Positions 33,894 to 42,177 of a DNA stretch of 64,000 nt are shown in pieces. The notes beneath the pieces are model-generated. The model had not been told where the DNA came from. It worked only from the letters and a program-made list of their open reading frames with translations, and did no database searches. A program made the position numbers and the translations under genes. Source of the DNA: UBA668 sp043740085 (GTDB taxonomy: Bacteria > Actinomycetota > Acidimicrobiia > Acidimicrobiales > Ilumatobacteraceae); assembly GCA_043740085.1 (NCBI GenBank), contig JAYUCY010000042.1, positions 1 through 64,000 of the forward strand. The letters run 5' to 3'. Position 1 is the stretch's first letter; every line of letters starts with the position of its first letter.

Positions 33894-34877
33894 ATGGGAC
33901 CGGGCCGCACCACACCCGCGTGGCTTGGCCGCACCCGGGTACTGATGGTGGTCGGCAAGGGTGGCGTGGGCACCAGCACGGTGGCCGCATCGCTAGCCGT
34001 GCTGGCTGCAAATGGCGGTGCCAACGTGCTGCTGGTGAGCGTTGATGGCAAGTCTGGGCTGGGCCCGCTCTTGGGCGGCACACCGCTGGGCCCCGATGAA
34101 CAAGTCCTGCGTGCGAATGCGCACCGAACGGGCGCCGGCCGCATTCGCGGGCGCACCATTACTCCCAAGCAGGCGTTCGGCGACTACCTGGAACTGAAGG
34201 GCTTCGGCGGGATCCTGCGCCGCGCCGCCTCGGCAGCGTCGCTGGACCTGATCGCCGGCGCCACACCGGGGATGGAGCACCTACTGGTACTCGGCAAGAT
34301 CAAGGAACTCGACCGCCTGCAATCAGCTGACCTGATCATCGTCGATGCCCCGCCGGCCGGCCACGCAACGCCGTTTCTCCGCTCAGCCTCGGCCTTACAA
34401 ACAGCCGTCGCCAGTGGGCCCGTCCGCGACCAGGCTGACGAAGTCGCCACACTCCTGGCCGATCACCACCGCTGCCAGTGCGTGATGGTGACGCTGCCAG
34501 AAGAAACGCCGGTGAACGAGGTCATCGAGCTGGCCTACGACCTGGAGGACGAGCTGAGCCTGGCACTGGCGCCACTTGTTGTAAACGGTTGCTGGCCCGA
34601 GCGACCAGGGTTGTCGATGACGGCCGCCGCGGCTGCGCGCAAGCAGAAGACCACACTGTCGGTTGCTGCACGGCGCGCACTCGACGACGTTGCCCGCTTC
34701 GGGAAGGCACGCCTGGACATGCAGCACGAACAGTTTGCACGACTGGATGACCGGCTACCGCTGCCTCGTATTCACCTCCCTCGTTTGCCGGTTGCGCGCC
34801 TGCTGCCCGAACACCTCGACGTGTTGGCCGACGCACTTGCCGCTGACCCAACCGTGCCCGCGGGGGTGGCGAAGTGA
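33894..34877 (+). CDS. ArsA/Get3-like ATPase, subunit lacking the P-loop lysine
   Basis: A 327-residue ArsA-type ATPase. The deviant Walker A reads GKGGVGTST at 21-29: the signature lysine Lys22 is present but the P-loop lysine is Thr27. The switch II motif LIIVDAPPAGHATPFLRS is intact. Loss of the P-loop lysine should abolish or weaken catalysis by this subunit. The next gene overlaps by 4 bases and has the reverse defect, so I infer a heterodimer. Paired ArsA-like genes occur widely in actinobacteria (Rv3679-Rv3680 in mycobacteria). No arsenic genes are nearby, so arsenite efflux is unlikely. Confidence 0.85.
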   Translation: MGPGRTTPAWLGRTRVLMVVGKGGVGTSTVAASLAVLAANGGANVLLVSVDGKSGLGPLLGGTPLGPDEQVLRANAHRTGAGRIRGRTITPKQAFGDYLELKGFGGILRRAASAASLDLIAGATPGMEHLLVLGKIKELDRLQSADLIIVDAPPAGHATPFLRSASALQTAVASGPVRDQADEVATLLADHHRCQCVMVTLPEETPVNEVIELAYDLEDELSLALAPLVVNGCWPERPGLSMTAAAAARKQKTTLSVAARRALDDVARFGKARLDMQHEQFARLDDRLPLPRIHLPRLPVARLLPEHLDVLADALAADPTVPAGVAK

Positions 34878-36010
34878 CCAGCGTCGACATCGCAACCGTG
34901 TTGCAGGAAGCGGGTCTGGTCGTCACGTGCGGCCCAGGCGGCGTCGGCAAGACCAGTACCGCGGCCGCGCTCGCATTAGCTGCGGCCAACAGCGGCCGCC
35001 GCGTCATCGTGGTCACCGTCGACCCTGCTCGGCGGCTGGCCGACGCATTGGGCATCGACGGGTCTGCGCGGTCGCACGATCCCAGCGAAGTGATCGGCGC
35101 GACGAACCATCCGACGGGCTCGCTGTGGGCGCTGATGCTGGATGCCGAGTCCACCTTCGACCGCTTGATTTTGGAGCGCGCCGGCGACGCCAAACGCGCC
35201 CAGACCATTCTTGCGAACCCGATCTACCGCAGCATTGCTGGCTCCCTTGGCGGTGCCCAGGAATACATGGCTATCGAGCGCCTTCATCAACTGTGGAGCA
35301 GCAACGAGTTTGACCTGATCGTGATCGACACGCCGCCGTCTCGGCATGCCATCGATCTGCTGGGCGCTCCCGATCGGCTGGTCACGTTCTTTAGTCATCC
35401 GATCTACCGCATCATCGCCGCCCCCGGCCGCTCCTTTGCCCGCGTGACCAACGCAGGGTCGGCGACATTCCTGTGGGTGGTCCGCAAGCTGGCTGGGCCA
35501 AAGGTGGTCGAAGACATCATCGAGTTCTTCCGTTCGCTCTCCGGGATGGAGGCCGGTCTGCGCCAACGCGCATCCGAGGCTGCCACTCTGCTGCGGGCGA
35601 AGTCGACGGCGTTCGTACTGGTATCCAGCCCCCGCGCAGAAGCGATCGACGAAGCCGCGCACCTCGCAGATGCACTCCGTGACGGTGACTTTCCACTGCG
35701 GGCGATGGTGATCAACCTCGTCCATCCAACCCCCGCCTCGATCGACGCAGCGGACATACCAACCGACCTGCCACCCGGTCCGCTGGCCGACCAGTGTGCG
35801 CTGTACCGCGACCTCTCGGCCCTCGCGCACGACGAGGCAATCGAGATGGACAGGCTGCGCGACCTCGCGGGCGAAGTTGCGCTGGTGGAGGTGCCCCTCA
35901 TCGACGACATTCACGACCTGGACGGGCTTGCTGAATTGGGCGCACATTTGCTGCTCAACACGCGAATCAATCTCACGGAGGGAAGTCACTCGATCACCCT
36001 GAACGGGTGA
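34874..36010 (+). CDS. ArsA/Get3-like ATPase, subunit lacking the signature lysine
   Basis: A 378-residue partner. Walker A is GPGGVGKTS at 20-28: the P-loop lysine Lys26 is present and the signature lysine is Pro21. Other motifs are complete: VIVVTVDPARRLADALG (switch I region) and LIVIDTPPSRHAIDLL (switch II). In ArsA and Get3 the signature lysine reaches across the dimer to the partner's nucleotide; here only the first gene can supply it. Coupled translation through a GTGA overlap supports a 1:1 complex. Confidence 0.87.
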   Translation: MTSVDIATVLQEAGLVVTCGPGGVGKTSTAAALALAAANSGRRVIVVTVDPARRLADALGIDGSARSHDPSEVIGATNHPTGSLWALMLDAESTFDRLILERAGDAKRAQTILANPIYRSIAGSLGGAQEYMAIERLHQLWSSNEFDLIVIDTPPSRHAIDLLGAPDRLVTFFSHPIYRIIAAPGRSFARVTNAGSATFLWVVRKLAGPKVVEDIIEFFRSLSGMEAGLRQRASEAATLLRAKSTAFVLVSSPRAEAIDEAAHLADALRDGDFPLRAMVINLVHPTPASIDAADIPTDLPPGPLADQCALYRDLSALAHDEAIEMDRLRDLAGEVALVEVPLIDDIHDLDGLAELGAHLLLNTRINLTEGSHSITLNG

Positions 36011-36126
36011 AGCATCCATCAGCACCGTTGACGCCGATTCTGACGCATTCAGCGCGCTCCACGCGCGCGAGGCATGTGAGACGGATCGCTCAGGTTGGCT
36101 TCATTCGGGTTGTTGCGCAGAGTCGT

Positions 36127-36393
36127 TTAGTTGCCAGCGGCAGCCAGCAGCTCGGCGACCTCACCGGCCGACGGATTGACCAGCGAGGCCGAGCCGACCG
36201 TCACGGTGGGCACGGTCTCGTGGCCGCGCGCCACGGATCGAACGAACTCGGCAGCCGCAGGATCGTCCCAGATATTGACCTCGCGGTACGAAATGCCCTC
36301 GCGCTGCAGATCAGCACGCAACATCGAACAGAACGGACACCCCGGTCGCCAATAGACCACTGCCTCGGGAAGGGATTGCACGTCATTCGTCAC
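36127..36393 (-). CDS. Mycoredoxin-like glutaredoxin (CPFC)
   Basis: From a GTG at 36393 this is an 88-residue glutaredoxin-fold protein with VVYWRPGCPFCSMLRADL (Cys19, Cys22) and a cis-Pro loop HETVPTVTVG. The W-R-P-G-C-P-F-C form is typical of mycoredoxin-like proteins that reduce mycothiol mixed disulfides. Upstream ATG or GTG starts give a long non-homologous tail. It is convergent with the ArsA pair. Confidence 0.83.
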   Translation of the reverse strand: MTNDVQSLPEAVVYWRPGCPFCSMLRADLQREGISYREVNIWDDPAAAEFVRSVARGHETVPTVTVGSASLVNPSAGEVAELLAAAGN

Positions 36394-36649
36394 GACGCCA
36401 TCCAACCCACACAACCCCCGACTGATTCCCACAACACTCGGACGAAGTGTGGAACTGGTGAAATGAGCGCCACCTACGACGGTATCGCGGCCGACGTGAG
36501 GCCTGCCTGGATCGAAACCTGTTGGCCACGATTCCACGAAGTGCTCTCCGCTGCCCTCACCAGCTGACCGCGACCAGATGACCTGCAGGCGAAAGGAGAA
36601 AGACACCTACCACGGACCTGTGGTTGGGCGTGGCCGCCGACCTGTTGGG

Positions 36650-37516
36650 CTAGGTATTTTCAGCGGCGTAGTCGTCGAAAACTTGGCGGGCGATGTCGGG
36701 CCGGCGGGTGTACACCGCGTCAACGCCCGCTTGCGCCAAGCCGAGCAGCGTTTCAGGGTCGTCAACCGTCCAGGTGAAGATGGCCATGCCGTGGTCGTGC
36801 GACCAGGCGACATTCTCACGGTCGAGCAGCCCCTCGTTGTACGGCGGCTGGCCAATCGGCGCCGGAGCGCACCACGCTTCATCGGTCTCACGTAGGCGGC
36901 GCATCACGGCCACATCGCGGTACGTCGTCGTGATCACCAACGAGCCGGGGCACTCGGCCTGCGCGGCGTACACATCGTCATCATTGTTGGCGCTGAGATA
37001 CACCCGCTCCACGGCACCCAACCGACGCAGTACATCGCACAACGGCTTGGCCATCGAGGGCGCACTCTGCTTGATTTCCAGCGAGATCGTCACGTCAGGA
37101 AATGCGGTCAGAATCTGTTCTAGCGAGGCAATGCGAACCGGCTCGTCGATCGTCGCCCCCGTCCATCCAGCGCGAAGATCGGCCGTCTCCAGTTGGGCCC
37201 AGGTGAGGTCTTCAATGTTGCCGGTGCCATCGGTATCGCCTGCAATACTTCGATCGTGATGTGCCACCACCACCCCGTCGGCGGTCATCCAGAGGTCGGC
37301 GTCCAGTAGGTCGGCACCGGCCGCCATTGAGCGTTGCATGGCCAGCACGCTGTTGGCCGGGGCCAGCCCTTCGCCACCCGCATGTGCGATCACCAACGGT
37401 GGCGTGTGGCGAAACGGGCTGGACCGGCATGCCGCAGTTGCGGGCGCAGCCTCGCCGCCCGAGCATCCGACCACTGCGACGGCACACACGAGCGCCACCG
37501 GCCGCCAGATGTTCAC
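36650..37516 (-). CDS. Glycerophosphodiester phosphodiesterase lipoprotein
   Basis: A 288-residue lipoprotein (lipobox VVGC, Cys18) with a GDPD TIM barrel: IAHAGGEGLAPANS (family motif HRGxxxxxPENT), DLWMTADGVVVAHHDRSIAG (metal and catalytic residues), VTISLEIKQ and FTWTVDDPETL. The usual HRG is HAG and PEN is PAN, so two conserved positions differ, but both catalytic histidines are kept. It hydrolyses glycerophosphodiesters outside the membrane. GTG start overlaps a short upstream ORF. Confidence 0.85.
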   Translation of the reverse strand: MNIWRPVALVCAVAVVGCSGGEAAPATAACRSSPFRHTPPLVIAHAGGEGLAPANSVLAMQRSMAAGADLLDADLWMTADGVVVAHHDRSIAGDTDGTGNIEDLTWAQLETADLRAGWTGATIDEPVRIASLEQILTAFPDVTISLEIKQSAPSMAKPLCDVLRRLGAVERVYLSANNDDDVYAAQAECPGSLVITTTYRDVAVMRRLRETDEAWCAPAPIGQPPYNEGLLDRENVAWSHDHGMAIFTWTVDDPETLLGLAQAGVDAVYTRRPDIARQVFDDYAAENT

Positions 37517-37596
37517 GAGTGTGTGTCGTCGAAGCGCAACGTGACGACGAGCGCCCGGCGCACGACGTGGTTGGCATCGGTAGCGGAGGTCGGCAT
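37513..37596 (-). CDS. 27-residue ORF coupled to the GDPD gene
   Basis: An ATG at 37596 opens a frame of 27 codons (MPTSATDANHVVRRALVV...) that ends in TGA overlapping the GTG start of the GDPD gene (GTGA). It could be a leader peptide or a coupling cistron. It has no recognisable motif, so the call rests only on the overlap. Confidence 0.25.
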   Translation of the reverse strand: MPTSATDANHVVRRALVVTLRFDDTHS

Positions 37597-37651
37597 GGTC
37601 GAAAACTACTCGTGTCGCGCCGGAGCTGGCTCGGCAGCAGACGCGCAGCCG

Positions 37652-38263
37652 TCAGCGGCGGCGCAGCAGCGCGTGAGTGAATGCTTGCGGCGCACCCCAC
37701 GGCGTCGTGTGCTCGCGCTCGAACGAGTCGATCAACTCGAACGATTCGCCGAACAGGTCGCACAGCGCCCCTACAGAGTGACGCGCAACGGGCAAACCGC
37801 TGCACTGCTCCGGGCCAACCTCGCTGAACGTGGCGAGAACGACGTGGCCGCCAGCTGGCACGGCCTCTCGAACGCGCTGCACATACATCGCCTGGTCGTG
37901 GGGCGCCGTCAGGAAATGGAACGTCGCCCGGTCGTGCCACACATCGATGGGACCGTCGAAGCGGACTTCGCGCACGTCGCCGCAGACATAGCGGACCCTC
38001 TCTGCATCGTTGCCGAGTAGCCCTGCCAGTTGATCGAGAGCCGCTGACGACAGGTCGACGGCGTCGAGCGACTGGTAGCCGCGCTGGACTAGATCAAGCA
38101 CAAGGGCCGATGCGCCCGCGCCCATGAACGCAACTCTGCTCGTGGGCACCGACACTCGGCGCACCAGTTCGCTTCAAACGCTGGCGTCGGTTTGGTGCCA
38201 GCTCACCTCATCGAACGACTTCTCCGTCCACACCGATTCCCAATGGTCACGTTCGCTGCTCAC
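37652..38263 (-). CDS. SAM-dependent methyltransferase, probable selenoprotein (UGA = Sec30)
   Basis: Read from a GTG at 38263 through an in-frame TGA (38176-38174), this is a 203-residue class I methyltransferase. Before the stop: HWESVWTEKSFDEVSWHQTD, the family start. After it: SELVRRVSVPTSRVAFMGAG (motif I), LDAVDLSS (motif II acid), YVCGDVREVRFDGPIDVWHD and later motifs intact to RRR. The stop falls at codon 30, in the segment that usually reads VSLELI, where the residue before SELV is replaced by UGA. A hairpin at 38146-38162 fits a SECIS. Alternatives are a nonsense mutation or a truncated gene restarting at 38164, but that would lose the conserved N-terminal segment. Confidence 0.65.
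38146..38162 (-). promoter_or_regulatory. Candidate bacterial SECIS hairpin of the methyltransferase
   Basis: On the minus strand GCGCCG-AGTGT-CGGTGC is a 6-bp stem (one G-U pair) with a five-base loop AGUGU. The stem begins 11 bases and the loop 17 bases after the UGA. Loop size and the GUGU portion are the same as in the redoxin hairpin at 11853-11869 (loop CGUGU), though the stems are unrelated. Confidence 0.55.
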
Positions 38264-38357
38264 GTCGACGAGGGTACCCAGCACGACGCCAATGCCTGAG
38301 AAACAATCACGAAACTCCCGTCACGACGGCACTCCGGCCAACAAATTCGGGGATGAT

Positions 38358-38918
38358 ATGCGTATGTCTCGTGTGGAACTTCTCGACGCCGCAACCGCGC
38401 CGCTGTCGGCGCAGCAGTACTTCGCTCACGGCGACCCCGGCCCAATCGTCGCTGCACTGGCCACTGTGCCCGAACTGCTGGGGCCGGCGCTGGGTTTCGT
38501 TGGGTCAGCCCTCAGCGCTGGCGCCATCGGGGTACGCGCGAAGGAGTTCGCGATCCTGCGGACGTCGGCTTTGCAAGGCTGCACCTACTGCATCCACGCG
38601 CACACCACTGTCTCGTTGGATGTCGGTCTCACGCCCGACGAGGTGCGAGCGCTGCGTGGCGAGCTACCACTGGAGGACGGTTTCCCCTCCGTCAAGGAGC
38701 GGGCGCTGATCGGTTGGATCGATGCCCTGGCCGGCGCCACCGGCCCGATTCCCGACGACGTATGGACCGAAGCCCGGGCGCACTGGGGCGAACACGACCT
38801 GGTTGAAATTTCCGTCACGGTGGGCGCCACCATGTTTCTCAATCGATTTGCTACTGGCTTCCAGCTTCCCACCGCACCACACGTGCTGGAACGGCTGGCT
38901 GCGGAAGGAATGTCATGA
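38358..38918 (+). CDS. AhpD-like carboxymuconolactone decarboxylase-family protein
   Basis: About 186 residues with the AhpD/CMD redox motif GCTYCIHAHT (CxxC followed by His two residues on). AhpD-type proteins act as thiol oxidoreductases or peroxidases. The helix pattern RAKEFAILRTSALQGC and ERALIGWIDALAGATGPI is typical. I use the ATG at 38358 (a second ATG at 38364 is possible). It overlaps the radical SAM gene by ATGA, so the two work together. It is divergent from the probable seleno-methyltransferase. Confidence 0.85.
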   Translation: MRMSRVELLDAATAPLSAQQYFAHGDPGPIVAALATVPELLGPALGFVGSALSAGAIGVRAKEFAILRTSALQGCTYCIHAHTTVSLDVGLTPDEVRALRGELPLEDGFPSVKERALIGWIDALAGATGPIPDDVWTEARAHWGEHDLVEISVTVGATMFLNRFATGFQLPTAPHVLERLAAEGMS

Positions 38919-39772
38919 CGAACACCGCCACCCATGTTGCGCAGGGGGCGATTGCAGATGCTGTTCGCGATGGCATCTTGCCCGGTCGCGTCTGGCTGTA
39001 TTCGAACTATCACTGCAACCTCGCCTGCTCGTACTGCCTCACCGAGTCGTCGCCACGCAGCGACCGCCGCGAACTCACCGCGGCACAGATGATCGCTGTC
39101 GCCGAGCAGTCCAAGGAGCTTGGCTTCACTGCTCTGGGCATCACCGGCGGTGAGCCGTTTCTGCTGCCGTGGCTCCCAGATGCGGTATTGGAGATGGTGA
39201 AGTTCCTGCCGCTGGTCCTGCTCAACAACGGCACACTCTTCGTTGGCGACCGGCTGGAGCGCGCGGCGAAACTGGCCCACCCCGACATTGCGCTGCAGAT
39301 CTCGCTCGACTCGCACCTGTCCGACATCAATGACATGGCTCGCGGGCCGGAGAACTTCGCAAAGGTTGTGGCCTCAGTACCACGCCTGATCGAGCGCGGT
39401 GTTCGAGTGCGCATCGCCACTACCACCGGCGGTCCGCTCGACAGTGCGCACCTTGACCCGTTGAAAGCGTTGGTGGCATCGTGGGGCGTGCCTGCCGACG
39501 ACCACCTGGTCCGGCCCATTGTGCGCCGCGGTCGCGCCGACGAACTCGGTCTCGGCGTGCAGGCGATTGCCCGAGACATTCCCAGCGAGCTCTGCATCAC
39601 GGCTGACGGCGCCTTCTGGGGCAGCTTCGGGCCGACGGTCAGCAACGGCCGACTCGACACCGACCTGCTGCTCACTCGCACGATTCTGCCGCTCTCGGTA
39701 CCGGCGAATGCGCTGCTCGCCGCGGTCAGCGGAATGCCCGAAGGAGCAGACGCCACGCTCGGCATACGTTGA
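38915..39772 (+). CDS. Radical SAM protein
   Basis: A 285-residue protein with the iron-sulfur motif CNLACSYC (CxxxCxxC) preceded by WLYSNYHCN, then ITGGEPFLLP, the SAM-binding GGE motif, and a full TIM-barrel-like body. No C-terminal SPASM cysteine cluster is visible. The tight coupling with an AhpD-like gene suggests a shared pathway, possibly the making of a modified thiol or peptide, but the substrate cannot be read from sequence. Confidence 0.85.
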   Translation: MTNTATHVAQGAIADAVRDGILPGRVWLYSNYHCNLACSYCLTESSPRSDRRELTAAQMIAVAEQSKELGFTALGITGGEPFLLPWLPDAVLEMVKFLPLVLLNNGTLFVGDRLERAAKLAHPDIALQISLDSHLSDINDMARGPENFAKVVASVPRLIERGVRVRIATTTGGPLDSAHLDPLKALVASWGVPADDHLVRPIVRRGRADELGLGVQAIARDIPSELCITADGAFWGSFGPTVSNGRLDTDLLLTRTILPLSVPANALLAAVSGMPEGADATLGIR

Positions 39773-39804
39773 GCATGATGTCACTCGGGGCCGGTCGGCT
39801 CCAC

Positions 39805-40440
39805 TCAGAGAATGTCAGCGAGCACACGGTTGGCAACCATTGCCAAACGCCCTGTGCGGCCAGATTTGGCAACTGCCTTGAGATCATCGATGGTGTCAAG
39901 ATCGCGAGCTGTCGGCAGCAGGCGCACCCGCCGTCCACACGCATGCATGCGTCTCAGTTGAGCGAGCCCAGTGTGAGTGCGACTCATCGGCATCCCGTCG
40001 AACAACTCGTGAGCCATGGTCACACTGGCGGCACACAGCCCGATCATCCAGTAGCCGCCATCAGTGGCCAGCCCGATGGTGTCAACACCCCGATGCGCAG
40101 CTGCGACTGCGTCGGCGAGTGCGGCAGCGACATGTGGGGTCTCCATGCCGATGATGACGCCCGGCCCCAGGTCGAGGAAGCCGTTACGCAGCCGCTCCTC
40201 CAGCCCGCCACCGCGCTGTGCGACCACATCGAATGCCGCCGGCATCCACTTCTGCTGGTCACCCTCCAGCAACAGCACGCGTCGTGCGCCCGAAATGCGT
40301 GCGACTTCCTCGACAGCAGTCAGCGTGTCAGCGAGTGCGGCGGCGGCCACCTGGGCGGCCTGTTCTGGTGTGCATGGGGGACAAAGCCGAGTCTTGACCT
40401 GGCCGGGCATAGGTGCCTTCGCGATGACTGTGACGTGCAT
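39805..40440 (-). CDS. DUF2064/TIGR04282-type nucleotidyl- or glycosyltransferase
   Basis: A 211-residue GT-A-like protein beginning VTVIAKAPMPGQVKTRLCPP, the family signature, with QRGGGLEERLRNGF and IGLATDGGYWMIGL. Members usually sit beside a GT2 glycosyltransferase, as here (4 bases downstream of the next entry's stop). It is convergent with the radical SAM gene. Confidence 0.8.
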   Translation of the reverse strand: MHVTVIAKAPMPGQVKTRLCPPCTPEQAAQVAAAALADTLTAVEEVARISGARRVLLLEGDQQKWMPAAFDVVAQRGGGLEERLRNGFLDLGPGVIIGMETPHVAAALADAVAAAHRGVDTIGLATDGGYWMIGLCAASVTMAHELFDGMPMSRTHTGLAQLRRMHACGRRVRLLPTARDLDTIDDLKAVAKSGRTGRLAMVANRVLADIL

Positions 40441-40443
40441 CGC

Positions 40444-41100
40444 TCAGTTGTTTCCGATTGCCCGCAGCAGCGCGCCCATATCGCGAACCGCGCCGATGGT
40501 GCCCTTCACCGTGCCGGTGACCTTCGAGCGCCCCTCGCGCTCGGAGTATTCGACGGGAACGTTGCGCACTCGCCACCCGGCTCCCTGCGCGCGCAACACC
40601 ATCTCCAGCGGCCAGCCGGATCGGCGATCGCGCAGATCCAATGCGAGTAAACCCTCACGGCGCGCGGCGCGCATCGGCCCGATGTCACTGAGACGCAGCC
40701 CAGTTCGGCGGCGCAGCTCCATAGCCAATACGCGGTTGGCGAACTTGGCATGCATCGGCCAGGCGCCGCGAACCGCAATGCGGGCACCGATGACCAGGTC
40801 GGCTTCATCGCGCCGAACGAACCCCGCGACGAACGGCAACGCGACTGGGTCCAACGAGGCATCGCAATCCATGAAGCAGACGATGTCGTCGGTCGCGGCC
40901 TGCAAGCCGGCCCAGCACGCCGAGCCGAAACCTCGTATCGGCTCGTGCACCACGGTCGCACCCAACTCGGCGGCTATCTCGGCGGTACTGTCCGTGGAGC
41001 CGTTGTCGACGACGATGGGGTGATAGCCGGCAGGCATGCGGCGCAGCACCCACGCCACTGCGGCCGCTTCGTTGAGCGCTGGTAGAACGACATCAGGCAT
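40444..41100 (-). CDS. Family 2 glycosyltransferase
   Basis: A 218-residue GT2 enzyme from the ATG at 41100: DVVLPALNEAAAVAWVLRRM, VVDNGSTDSTAEIA, and the metal-binding region VCFMDCDASLDP. There are no membrane anchors, so it is a DPM1-like cytosolic enzyme. It forms a unit with the DUF2064 gene, and is divergent from the epimerase with 13 bases between starts, which implies overlapping promoters or leaderless messages. Confidence 0.85.
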   Translation of the reverse strand: MPDVVLPALNEAAAVAWVLRRMPAGYHPIVVDNGSTDSTAEIAAELGATVVHEPIRGFGSACWAGLQAATDDIVCFMDCDASLDPVALPFVAGFVRRDEADLVIGARIAVRGAWPMHAKFANRVLAMELRRRTGLRLSDIGPMRAARREGLLALDLRDRRSGWPLEMVLRAQGAGWRVRNVPVEYSEREGRSKVTGTVKGTIGAVRDMGALLRAIGNN

Positions 41101-41113
41101 TGGAGACCACCAC

Positions 41114-42166
41114 GTGAAAGTATTGATCACCGGCGGCGCCGGCTTTATCGGTTCGCATATCGTTGATGAGTTGGTCGCGGCCGGGCACGAGCCGCTTGTC
41201 GTTGACGACCTTGACCCCGCCGCACACCATGGCACGCCGGCGGGGTTGAACTCGGCCGCGACATACGAATGGCGCGACGTGCGCGACTCCATTGAATGGC
41301 CGCGCTTGCTGCAAGGGGTTGACGCTGTCTGTCACCAGGCCGCGAAGGTGGGCCTGGGTGTCGACTTCGCCGACGTTGCCGACTACGTGGGCCGCAACGA
41401 CTTCGCGACGGCGGTACTGCTGCGCGCGCTGCACGATGCGGCGTTCACAGGTCGCTTGGTGCTGGCGAGCAGCATGGTCGTGTACGGCGAGGGGCGCTAT
41501 CGCTGCCCAACGCACGGCGTGGTACGCCCAGGGCCGCGACGTGTTGCAGATTTGGAGGCGGGCAACTATGAGCCGCCGTGCCCCAAGTGCGAGGGCGATC
41601 TGACACCGGAGGCGGTACCGGAGGACCACTGGCTGGACCCACGCAACGTCTACGCCACCACCAAGCTGGCCCAGGAGGGGCTGTGCAACGCGTACGAGCG
41701 CGAACACGCAGGGTGCGTCGTGACATCGCTGCGATACCACAACGTCTACGGGCCGCGGATGCCTCGCGACACTCCGTATGCCGGCGTCGCCAGTCTCTTT
41801 CGCAGCGCCTACGAGCGCGGCGAAGCGCCACGCGTCTTTGAGGACGGTGGCCAACGGCGCGACTTCGTGCACGTGGCCGACGTGGCGCACGCCAACGTGC
41901 TGGCGTTGACCAACGAGCAGCCCGCGCGCGGTGCCTTCAATGTCTGCACCGGCACGCCGCACACCATCCTCGACATGGCGCAGGCGCTGCGACCTGCGGG
42001 CTCTCCTGCTCCGCAGGTGGTGGGCGGCTATCGACTGGGCGACATCCGCCATGTGTTTGCGAGTGCCGATCGTGCCGTGACACAGCTCGGTTTCCGCGCT
42101 GCCATCTCCTTCGAGGACGGAATGCGCGAATTCACCACCAGCCCACTGCGCAGCGTCGCGGACTAG
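41114..42166 (+). CDS. NAD-dependent sugar-nucleotide epimerase with zinc-ribbon-like insert
   Basis: A 350-residue extended SDR from a GTG at 41114: VLITGGAGFIGSHIV (Rossmann motif), SSMVVYGEG and YATTKLAQE (YxxxK catalytic pair). An insert carries RYRCPTHG and EPPCPKCEG, spaced like metal-binding cysteines, a feature of some actinobacterial NDP-sugar epimerases. With the two glycosyltransferases it suggests synthesis of a cell-surface glycan or glycolipid. Confidence 0.87.
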   Translation: MKVLITGGAGFIGSHIVDELVAAGHEPLVVDDLDPAAHHGTPAGLNSAATYEWRDVRDSIEWPRLLQGVDAVCHQAAKVGLGVDFADVADYVGRNDFATAVLLRALHDAAFTGRLVLASSMVVYGEGRYRCPTHGVVRPGPRRVADLEAGNYEPPCPKCEGDLTPEAVPEDHWLDPRNVYATTKLAQEGLCNAYEREHAGCVVTSLRYHNVYGPRMPRDTPYAGVASLFRSAYERGEAPRVFEDGGQRRDFVHVADVAHANVLALTNEQPARGAFNVCTGTPHTILDMAQALRPAGSPAPQVVGGYRLGDIRHVFASADRAVTQLGFRAAISFEDGMREFTTSPLRSVAD

Positions 42167-42177
42167 CGCCAGGTGCG

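Noticed and set aside
33894..36010. Arsenite efflux operon
   Set aside because: Despite ArsA-like ATPases there is no arsB, arsD, arsR or arsenate reductase nearby, and the paired P-loop changes differ from ArsA.
38358..38918. AhpD-like protein as a third selenoprotein
   Set aside because: Its CxxC motif (GCTYC) is encoded by normal Cys codons and no in-frame UGA is present.
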